A stretch of 64,000 bases of DNA from Petrolisthes cinctipes. Lineage: Eukaryota; Arthropoda; Malacostraca; Decapoda; Porcellanidae. A program made the translations under genes and the position numbers. Each line of letters opens with the position of its first letter. Within the stretch, counting starts at the first letter, position 1. The notes below the pieces were generated by a model. It had not been told where the DNA came from and did not search any database. It saw only the letters and a list, made by a program, of their open reading frames with translations. Shown piece by piece: positions 39,414 to 49,900 of the stretch. The stretch covers positions 423,501 through 487,500 of the forward strand of contig JAWQEG010003728.1 of assembly GCA_033782935.1 (NCBI GenBank), written 5' to 3'.

Positions 39414-41140
39414 ATGAATGTGAACGTGAACAGTCTAACGAGTGGATCAATCAAGAATTGCCAGACCTGCCAGCCTTGGTAAGCCAGAATGATGTGAATG
39501 TGCCGACAGGTGAAAATAGTGAAAAGCCTGATGTTGTAACTTTACAAAATAAAATTAAGCAGTTAGAAGCCAATAACAGAAAACTTCAGTTAATTAATGA
39601 TGAACTGAAAGCTAGTTTGGATCCAGCAATACTCGATGCCAAAGTGCAGTATAAAATGGAAAAATGTTTGGCACCTATCTTTAGCAACACGCAGATAAAT
39701 GCCATAGTAAACAATGCTAGTATTAAAATGTGGTCAGATGATGATATTGCAGAAGCATTTACTCTGAGAAGTATCAGTTTCAAATGTTATGAATACCTTC
39801 GAACTAAAAATGGTATTCCTTTACCATGTAAATCAACACTGAATAAGAGAGTCCAAAATTTTGCATGTGAACGTGGATTACTGTACCCAGTGTTGACAAT
39901 AATGAATAAGAAAGCTGAAACAATACATCTGAATGAGAGAATAGCAGTATTGTCTTTTGACGAAATGGGCATAGCAAGTGAGTGGTGGTATGATAAAGGT
40001 AAGGATACTCTTTATAAGCCACATGAAAAGGTACAGGTTGCAATGGTTCGTGGACTATTAGGAAACTGGAGGCAACCAGTCTACTATGATTTCAATATGC
40101 CCAATATCCAAGATATACTAATACCTTTAATTAAGACAGTTGAAGATGCAGGATATCCTATTGTAGCACGTGTACACGACATAGGATCATGTAATCTTAG
40201 ACTGTGGAAACATTTTGGTATTGATCCCACTGACGGAAACGGAAAGAAATTCTCATTTAAAAACCCCTTTGCTGAACAGGACGTATTTGTATTTGCAGAT
40301 CCCCCACATGTGCTAAAATTAATAAGAAACAATTTACTAGACTCTGGTTTTTATCTAAGCAATGGAGGGCATGTATCAGACTCGCCCATTAGGGAAATTC
40401 TGTCTTCAAATAGAACAGAATATAGTTTAACATACAAGTTAAGTGAACAGTATGTAAATGTCGTGGGCCCTCAAAGATAAAAAGTAAAATATGCAGCTCA
40501 CTTACAATCACATTCATGTTCAAAAGCCTTAACTTTCCTTGGAGAGAAGGGTTTACTGTGCAGTAAAAACTGAAAGGAGACCGCTGAATTCATTTGCTTA
40601 GTAGATGAATGGTTTGATATCATGAATTCATCTAGGCTGTGGGATGTCAAACCATCAAGGAATAGCTTTGGTACAAATACAGAGCATCACGTAAATATTC
40701 TTAATAGAATGATAAAGGTCATGCGTACCATGAGAGTATACGCAATCCCAAATATAGAGGTATGTACAGTCGGCAGCATAAATTCGTTTCATTTCCATCT
40801 GCGTATGTATGAACTATAGCGATGTTATAACATAATTTGAATGTAGAGATGACAGATATGCTTCGCATGTGATAAATTACACAAGTTATTGGAAGAGAAA
40901 CTGGTTCAGAATGCAACTATCTGGTCATATTAGGATTATTTAGTACACGAGATGGACGCGAGTTTATGCTGCCGACTGTACAAGTTTCAAAAAGGGATAA
41001 TTCTTTCATATCAGTCCCTTATAGGAATACACAAAATGCTTAAATCATCTTTCAGCATCGACTTCATCTTAACTAGAAAACTAAACCAGTTACTGTCTGG
41101 AGAATCTGTTTGTGTGCATCAGACAAATGAGTGGCACATT
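39414..41140 (+). pseudogene. P-element/THAP9-like transposase, inactivated and split by a MITE
   Basis: After a TTTTAG acceptor-like site the frame stays open from 39414 to 40477. The first ATG-like start sometimes proposed (a TTG at 39458) is internal, so the N-terminal THAP finger must have been in an upstream exon that is not visible. Seen in order: a leucine-rich coiled coil (LQNKIKQLEANNRKLQLIN, for dimerisation), a helix-turn-helix (DDDIAEAFTLRSISF to STLNKRVQNF), then the RNase H-like core with VLSFDEMGIA, ARVHDIGSCN and FADPPHVLKLIRNNLLD. In-frame TAA at 40478-40480 and TGA at 40571-40573 interrupt it. The homology continues in the same frame to about 40761 (TNTEHHVNILNRMIKV), is cut by a 216-bp MITE, and resumes after a one-base shift (FQKGIILSYQSLIGIHKMLK) to about 41092. 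P-element terminal repeats are not seen. Confidence 0.88.
40765..40980. mobile_element. TA-flanked MITE inserted in the P-like transposase, 216 bp
   Basis: Left TACAGTCGGCAGCATAAATT, right complement ending TTATGCTGCCGACTGTA, TA on both sides. The transposase reading resumes directly after it. Confidence 0.88.
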
Positions 41141-41154
41141 ATTACCTCTGTCAA

Positions 41155-41210
41155 GGAGGTTGCCAGATCCGGCTAGGTCCCAGTATTTTGCCCAGAGGTC
41201 AGCTGAAAGA
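41155..41210 (+). mobile_element. Fragment of the 8-bp-TSD MITE family
   Basis: GTTGCCAGATCCGGCTAGGT then CCCAGTATTTTGCCCAG matches inner sequence of 42058-42396. A second scrap is at 41862-41925 with GGTCCCGGTAG-like and GGTTAGGTTAGG blocks. Confidence 0.6.
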
Positions 41211-41516
41211 CATCTGCTGGAAAAATTAGACAGAAAACATTACAACGACTAAGCACAAAATAGTGATAAATAGCAAAAATAACTAGGAGCCGTTGCAAAG
41301 GCATATCTGTGGATCAGACTCATACAATGTAAACAAAAACAAGTGCGATTGGGAATTGGGACTCACTGATCAGTTTCCAGGGTAAAATGTACTTTTTTAT
41401 ATGAGTCAGTCGTCCTAGGCTATTGTTTATAGATTGTTACAGGGTATGTATGGTAGATAAATTGCATATTAAGCAGAACATGTATACTAAAGTTGTGAAA
41501 TTAACCAAGGGCGTCA

Positions 41517-41673
41517 AGTTTGGGGTGGGGGCTGGGATAATCTGGAGTTTGGGGTGGGGGCTGGGATAATCTGGAGTTTGGGGTGGGGGCTGGGATAATC
41601 TGGAGTTTGGGGTGGGGGCTGGGATAATCTGGAGTTTGGGGTGGGGGCTGGGATAATCTGGAGTTTGGGGTGG
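41517..41673 (+). repeat. 29-bp minisatellite, about 5.4 copies, G-rich
   Basis: Unit AGTTTGGGGTGGGGGCTGGG followed by ATAATCTGG, with nearly identical copies in head-to-tail array. Each unit holds runs of 4, 5 and 3 G. Confidence 0.95.
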
Positions 41674-42057
41674 AGAACATTACGTAGTTTAACATATTTG
41701 GCTTTGTTATTGGTTATAGGGTATTATTCAAGCGTTTGTCCATAATCACTCCCATTAATTCTTTTCTGTTAAATATATTTCTTAATACATGTACGTCATT
41801 TCCTTGTATATACCATTTCAAGATAGCCGCCAAGTGTTTACATCCAGACCCCATAGATTGCTTAGGTTAGGCCCCGGTAGTTTGCCATAGCCCTGATTAG
41901 GTTAGGTTAGGTCAAGTGAGGTCTACCTAATTCTATTTAATGCGTTATTCTGTTTTTCAGAAGAATCTGTAGTTCAAATATGCTGGTACTGTTGTTGGTC
42001 ATATATATGAATAATGATTGATGGAATGGCATACTATACAGAATGTGCGAGATTTTC

Positions 42058-42396
42058 GGTATTTATTGAAAGAATTACCGTTTTGCAGCAGTGTTGCCAG
42101 ATCCGGCTGGGTCCCAGTATTTTACCCCTGTCATTTATTGTACTTTATCACGATTATTTCCCGGTATTTTGCCCAGGTTAGGTCCCGGTAGTCTGATGCG
42201 GTCTAGGTTAGGTTAGGTAAGGTCAGGTAAGGTCAGGCTAATTTCAAAATGCCCCATTTGAATATGCCCTATCTTGGAAATGGGGCATTTGCAGAGGAAA
42301 TGCCATAGAAGAAAATAGTCTTAGAATGGTCTAAATAAGTGGGTAATGAAGGTAGAAAAAACGTACGCAATAACGGTAATTCTTTCAATATTTACC
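42058..42396 (+). mobile_element. 8-bp-TSD MITE family, copy B, complete
   Basis: 339 bp. Terminal repeats GGTATTTATTGAAAGAATTA and complement TAATTCTTTCAATATTTACC; direct duplication AGATTTTC at 42050-42057 and 42397-42404. Internal AGGTT strings and a GGGGCATTT hairpin. Superfamily uncertain: 8-bp duplications occur in both hAT and P groups. It lies 290 bases upstream of the SNRNP48 start codon. Confidence 0.9.
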
Positions 42397-42693
42397 AGAT
42401 TTTCTATAAGTAAATGGTGAAAGTATCCCCTGGGTGATGTGTGTGATGGCTGGGGAAGGTCATCAAACTTATTTACCGTTCCACAATATTTTGGTCGATA
42501 TTCCATCATGATAATTCTTTATCATTAACTTTCATTTATCAATCATTAGTATAGCACTGATGTTTAGCTTAAATATTTTTTGTATGTATGTATTTCAGTC
42601 TTCCATCATTTGTGCACTGTATGTATGGTATTGAGGTAATGTACTGAAGAAGTATTGTTAGTTTCCAGATTGATTGCCAGGGTAACCATTCAA

Positions 42694-42840
42694 ATGAACA
42701 AAAAATCTTCACAGCAGCATTACTTGCAAGACTTGAGAGAATTTTTACAGTCATCAGATAGAGTGATGCAGAATTTGAAGAAGACATTAGACTGGACAGG
42801 ACCTGCTGCCAGCCAGTACTGCCTACAAAAGAGTTTAAAG
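42694..42840 (+). CDS. SNRNP48: SNRNP48 coding exon 1
   Basis: The first ATG in frame after a TTTCCAG acceptor-like site (42661-42668), so a 5' UTR intron is likely. Encodes MNKKSSQQHYLQDLREFLQ and LKKTLDWTG. Donor GTAAGC, phase 0. Confidence 0.75.
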
Positions 42841-45800
42841 GTAAGCATAGAATCAGAAGGTGGATGAAATTAAAACTGTCTTTTTCCACATTTATCTTTT
42901 TCCTCTCATAAAGGGTTATTGTTTTCCTACTCAGCTACACTTCACTATCAGTCCTGGATTTTACATGTCTTATTGTCACATTTTCATGTTGATCTTCACT
43001 ACTTGTGTTTCTAGGCTTCTCCAAAATTTGAATATTTTAGTGACTTACAGCCAAACATCCTATTCATTCCTCCTATAGTCTTTTTGAAATATACTGAGCG
43101 CTCAGGCGTTGGCTGTTGGGAAGTTTCTCCCTCCCGCAGTGGTGCCAAATCAGACCAATACACTTCACTCTCTCATATCAGCTATTTACTGATGCTAAAT
43201 TAATCTAAATTACTGCGTATATAATTATTTACTTCACTGATAAGGCAATGTAGGTATATGAAAGTATCATTCATTTCTCATATTAACAATGATACTACAT
43301 ATATGTATCACAACACTTGGCAGAGTATTTTTCCGACGTTGTCAGTACACATAGGGTGAGTGTACTCAGGGATAGGTACATAAGCTCTACCTGTCAACTC
43401 AGGTCACTTTTCCTCAGGCTGCCACTCATGATGGAGCACACCTCTGCTACTCGCTATCATGTTTTACATGTACATCCTACTACTGCTCTTTAAACATTTC
43501 CCATTCCTCCTCTACTTCACCTGTCTCACTCTCCCTTACTCCATCCAATTCCTAGCAATCTCCTCTTGATACTCCAACATCTTTTCTTTCTTGCTCAACT
43601 CACTTATTTTTAAGGCCCTCTCTACTCCTTCCCTATTTCTTGGTACCACTCCTAAACCCATTCTCAACCTACCCTCTACTAGGAAATCCCCTTCCCCCGT
43701 CAATTCTCTAACATCCAACAAACACTTTAAAGCAGTCTTTGACACTACCACATAGTCCATTAAAGCTCTATCTACTATTCTCCCATGTATCTGTCTTACC
43801 CATGAATATTTATATATTTCCTTTTTCTTAAACTTTTTTTTCCAACAACTATCACTCTCTCTACACATAACCCAATCATTCTCTCACCACTCTCATTTTT
43901 CCCTGACACCCCATACCTACCCACAACTCCCTCTACTACCTCATCCCCCACTCTTGCATTCAAGTCTCCCAAAGTATGATGTTCACATTCTGCCCAAGAC
44001 TTCGTATACACTCCTCCAATTCATTCCAAAACTCCTCTCTCCACCTCATCCCTCTCACTTGCCGGCCTATACGCACTGACAAACACCCATACATCCATGT
44101 AACACACACCGGTACATCCATGTACACATCACTAATACAGTATACAGTATATAGGAGCAGAGTAAACACTTGATAAGGGGTTGTTTCTGGTGTTTCTGTG
44201 AAGGAGGAAACCATATAAATTATTATTGTTATTACAATATTGTAATTATTACTACTGTAATCAATACCAGTGTCATTGTGATCATCAGCAATCTTATTGT
44301 AACATTTTTGGCTTAAAACCGATCTGTTTTCAGAGTTCTGAAGTCACAAACTCTACAGAGAAAGAGGAAACAAATGAGTACAGTGAGGAACCTCTACTAC
44401 CATCATGGCCATCAATGTCTCTTACCTCCACTACCTTCACTTGTACAATTGGTAAGCATATAACCCCCAAACATCACTCATGGCTACCTTGGTCCATAGC
44501 CGCTTCAAAAAATGTATTTTTAAAGTTTCACCAAGGGATATTTTATCATTATACAGTAAAAGCTTGGTTGTACATACCAGAAATAAGAAGTGTCAATATT
44601 GTATAATAAATATTTACATCAGAGTAGATTGCCAAATAATTGTGTTAAAAATGCACACATTATTGTTGTATAATGTTGCCAGTTATCCTAATAAAAAAAA
44701 CTGAAAAATTATAAGGCATATTTCTATATAGTAAAGGAAAGTGATATCGGCCAAAAAAAGAAAAGTGATGGTAAAAGTTCTCAGTAAACTAGAATATTGT
44801 CACACTTGTGAGAGAACAAAGCAAGGAGAAGAAGGGAGGGAGAACTAACCCTGGAAACTCAATGATGAGGGTGGAAAAGTCAAGCAAAATAAAAGTGGTG
44901 TGTCAGAAAAAATAACACCTCTTTGGCCCCATTCACACATATCGACTTTTCGTTGTTCGCCGTCCATGGCACAAGGCCGTGCATTCCAGAGAGTGCATTG
45001 TTGTGTGGATATGTGAAGGTGCCGAAGCATAAGGGTATTGTTAGTCACCAAGGCAAAAAATGAGATGCTTAGGTCGATAAACTCCAGCACTCCTGCTCTA
45101 CAGATTGGTGGAAATAGCTACATTCTACTGACATTTCTATAAAGTCAAAAGACCTAGTGTTTACAAAGAGGTATTCCGCTCAGATTACTGGGAACACGTG
45201 TAGGCAGGGGACGCCGCAGCAGAAAGTACTTGACCCCAGCCAATGAGAGCGTCGGATTCCCCTCACCACCTCCTTTCTTCCCTCTCCACCTCTTAGTCCC
45301 GAACCTAGGTATCTTTGTGTTAACACAATGAGTGCTTCTCTGGATTTACTCATATTTAATAGCGTTTTCTGGCGAATATATATCGGTGCGGCTCGTATGT
45401 TACCTCAGTCATTCATCTTTTGTGGGCTAGAAATTATAAACAGCTGCTGCACAATTGGTTAAGAAGTGTCAGTCCACTTACTCTTTAAAACTTCATGGCC
45501 ATGAATAATAAAGTTTAATCCATACTCTGTGTCCCTCTTCATTCTTAGGCAACAAGAGTCCTTATTGTTCATGTTAGTATTGGCAATCTTGTGTGTAAAA
45601 GTACACATTTAGTAGTGTGGGAGCAGACAAAGCAGGGGCCCATTGTTCTGTTCTCGCTAAATATTAGCCGCCTCTGCCTGGTCAGCTGACGTGTATTAGG
45701 ATTTTAGATGATTACCCAAATACACTAAGCACTGTAATTCCTTTTTAGTATATGAAGCTACTACAGTATATATTACTTTTTTTTCAGGTGCAGATACCCA

Positions 45801-48800
45801 GAATAACATCCTTAAACCATTCCAGAAAACAGGTTAGTGTGCTACTAGCCAGTTCGTCCATTTCACCAACCTCAGTTTGGATAGGCACTATGTTATACAG
45901 TATAAGCTGACTGTCAGGTGAAATTTGGGTGCCTCTGACTATAGAGTTTCATGTTGTTATAGGCAGACAGACTGAGAGACATTGTAAATTAGTGTGACTG
46001 TATAGACAACCGACTGTACAGACAACCTGTTTTTTCCAATTTGTTTTCACTTGAATTTCTTAAACCAGTTTAGCATTGGTTGCTCATAGTGTGATCACTA
46101 ATTTGTTCACCACTGACACACACATCAGTTACATAATCACTCATATCAGTCAGAAATTCAGTAACAACAATCAATCAGTACACAGTTCAGTCACCATATT
46201 CATCACATTTTTTTATTTGGATACTATACCGACAAATAAATGAATAATTGTTGTAGTGACTTCGGCCCTTTATTATACAGTACATGAGTTTATTATTACA
46301 CATCCTGTTTGATGTTTAGTATATAATACTGTAAATCTGTATTTACTAGACCAAGTTTTGATATTTCCTATTTCTTTTCAGCTGTATGTATCAGGAACCA
46401 ATATGCAATGTATCCTTTTATGACATTATTGTACTTATATTGGTTAACATATCTACAGTATAATGAATTTTATTTGAGAGGTCAATGCTAGAGTTGTGGG
46501 TGATATGTAATGGGACATTCTTGTGATTGTTAGCAAATGGACGAAAAACATAATCAAGTATTTTTCTATATATGTCATCAGTTCCCATGGATCATAAATA
46601 TGAGCACAGTGGTGTCATTGGGGATGAGTGGTTTGATTATCTCTACATGGGTTGTAAGCTTTTATGAAACTGACATAATCCCCATGGTAGTAAGAACATC
46701 TAATACCACCTTTTCCTGCTAGTAATGTGTTTCAATCAAGGGTTTAGTTTCTTTCACTTTCACAAAGTTTAATTACTCATTCTATCTATCAAAGTATTTA
46801 TAACTTTGAAACCTCCTCTCCTTTGAGAACTTTCTCCAATGGAGTGGCCATGACAAGTGTCCAACTTTTCCTCTCCTGACATTCCCACCTTGATGAATCA
46901 AGCCCTACACTTCCAGTCACATTCCTTTCCTTCATGTATTCTTCCACACAATTCACATATCAGACTGATGGGTCCCTTTACCACCAGGTCCCTCAATCTT
47001 GCTTCTTCACACTATCCTTATAAACTCCTTCTTTTGCATTCTCTCCATGTGCTGAAGCCATCTCTGTGAATTGCAGTACACTTTCCCATCTCACCCACTC
47101 TTCACTAAGCGCTACATACCTTCACACCTAAAGGCCGATTCACACGACCCGTTTTCGTTCTGACAGGCAGGCCGCCGGCTTGATGCCATCAACAATTCTT
47201 AAATGTATTTTAATGTAACTGTTCACACGACCCGTCACCCTGCCGGCGGCAGCTATTTGTCGGCTGACCGACATGGATTGGATTCCTTCTCGAGAATACC
47301 TGGCCTGTTGAACGGCGCCTGGCAGATGGGTGATGGGTACTATATAATGCCTAATTCTTCTTCCTTATTTCATAAATATTAGAGCAAAAATGCGTCACCC
47401 ATTGCAAGCTATTAGCTTCTGGCTAGCACAGTGCTAGAGTCTGCGGCTGCAATTCTGCGGCCCAGCGTTCGATCCTTGCTCGGGACACGATAAAAATCTT
47501 TCACTGATGCCAGAGGTTACCACCCCTGTGAGCAGGGGGTGGGGGATTTGAGTCAGCTGTTTGAGGTCTTCCTGCTTACGCAGCCATAGCCGAGGCTGAC
47601 TCGGGTCTCACGTGGGTGGAGAGGTCTTTGGGCCACTCATCATCCTTGTGATGCGTGCTATAGTTGTGTTTCATACACATAGTGTGTGCTACACTCTGTC
47701 CCATTGACTGCCACTCATTGGCGGACCTTTTAATTATTGTAATACCTGTATATTCTTCTTCTTCTTTTTCTTCTTCTTATTATTATTTTTAGCCAATGGC
47801 ATATGATTGATCATGTGTTGCATGGAAAACTTCATTTGTATGATATTTCATTTTACAAATACAGAGTAAGTTGCTTTACCTCACTGATGTCCACAACCTG
47901 ATTACAATAGCCCTATGAGATGTACTGTGTGTGCCCCAAGTTGCGAACTGCCATATCCTTCCTGGGCATACAAGTCTACGGTGTTCACTCACGGCTTTTC
48001 AAAAAAAAAATTTCCCATGAGCCCAGAGTGTAGCCATTACTCCTGAAATCAATTGTACCTTAAAAGATCTTATGACACATTCCATAGATGAAGCATTCAA
48101 GTTGAGTTTGCTATTCTAACAGTGAGAGGGAGGGACAGAAGCTGATTTGATGATTGGTGGAGGGAATGTAAAGAGAAAGTTAAAAAAGTAGATACATAGA
48201 TGCTTTAGTTTGGTATCTAGACAAGCAACACAATCACAATATTTACTATTCAGCAGATGTGGGACTTGAGAGGCGGTGTATGCCACCACCTGCCAGTGCT
48301 GGGGAGCTGATGGCCCATTTCACCAGAGAGGAACGTCTTGCCATGTATGAATTCACCTTTACTCACAGCCAAGCCCCACCAACCCCACCTCAACTTGTCC
48401 CTATGGTGAGTCTCCCAGACATGATTTCTTTTTTTCTCTGATGTGTGCAATTTGTAAACCCTAATACAGAAATATCAGTGGCACTAGAACCATATACTGT
48501 GTGCTGCTTTTGCTTCTGCTGACACCATATGCTACCCTCCCCTCTTTGTCACTTAATAATACTTGTAGTATTTTTTCATACGTAAGTTGTTTCGCACAAG
48601 TGGGGTGGCTAAAGCTTCTAGAAAAAAAAAAAGAGGAAAAAAAAAGAAAGGTGGTGAGAAGTGACACAGGACATCTGGAAGAATAGCAATGAAAGTAATA
48701 CTGTAGACAGAATCAACGCATTATGACCATTCTTGAGTGCTCCCTCCTACAAGCTAGCACCAGAGAATATGTCCACTCACTCAAAGAAATCAGTCCCTTT

Positions 48801-49815
48801 CCCTTTTGCATATATTCACTCACTCTTCCGCACCCTGTATAGTAAAGGGAAAATGTACTATCCTTCACATTATAGTCGCTTCTCCAACCCAAATTTTCCC
48901 CCATTGGTGAGTGCTTCCCCCCTTTAATGATTTCTTCCATACATCACTTCAATCCAACTTGCTAGTTCTCTTGCATGCTTTTCACCCTCCCAAGTATAGT
49001 CCTTTACTACTCAAAGCTGTTTCAACATCCTTGGCCTCCCTCTACTTTTACCTTCCTCCCCTGCTTTATTTACCTTCTTCACTATATATACCTTCATTTT
49101 ATATATCTTCTTCAAGGTTATACCATTTAAGAATGCTCTGCTCTACCCTCTCACCTAGACTTTGCCTCTCCCCAAATCTCTCTCACTGTCTCATTTCTAT
49201 CAAACCATCTCACTCCACCTGCCTAATCACCCTCAAACATTTCATCTGTCATATCACCCAGCCTTCTCTCTCTACCATTTAGATCCCTGCATTCATTTCC
49301 CCATCTTGCATTCTCTTCACATGTCCAAATCACCTCGTTGTATGATGCTTCACCCTCTCAATATCTCCACACTCGACCCCAAGTGCCTTTTCACTGGGCT
49401 GCACCTCTCTTACAAGTTCATATTAATTATTTTCTCCATCCCACATTTTTGTCTCATTTATATCTCAAACTACTGTAGAAGCCATAACAAGTAGACCACA
49501 ACTCTGTGCTTCCCAGAGATAATCCCAGTTTATTTCAAGTAAAGTAGGTTCGCCTATTAATCGTGTTCTCAATGAGCAATTCCCCTAATGCGGGACAAAC
49601 CCCAAATCAGCACCTTTTATTATCTTATGCGTAATAATTTCCATAGAAGGCGTTTTTGTGGCCAAAAGTGACCCAAATCTGCAGCCGTTCCCTGAAGAGT
49701 GCTTAAATCCAGTTTCTGCATAACACTAGCCACTCCCCTTGTTCCCCAAACCCACACTACAAGCCTACAACCAGCCGCTCCCCCCAGACACTCTCACAGA
49801 CACCACACAAAACAC

Positions 49816-49900
<85 letters not shown>

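Noticed and set aside
39458..39460. TTG as start of the P-like transposase
   Set aside because: The frame is open upstream to an acceptor at 39413 and codes plausible sequence; the position is internal to an exon.
41517..41673. CRISPR-like array
   Set aside because: Units are contiguous 29-bp tandem copies without spacers, in a eukaryotic genome.
46382..46409. This segment as a constitutive SNRNP48 exon
   Set aside because: Inclusion breaks the frame to exon 4; direct joining of 45832 to 48254 keeps it. Kept as a candidate regulatory exon only.
47788..47868. Possible extra SNRNP48 exon (TTTTTAG acceptor to GTAAGT donor)
   Set aside because: Open in one frame but exits in phase 0, incompatible with exon 4, and resembles nothing in the family. 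Skipping it gives a perfect phase match.
47953..47961. ATATCCTTC as the second U12-type motif of the regulatory element
   Set aside because: It is 1.5 kb from the first, whereas the known element has closely spaced copies; the motif is also frequent by chance.
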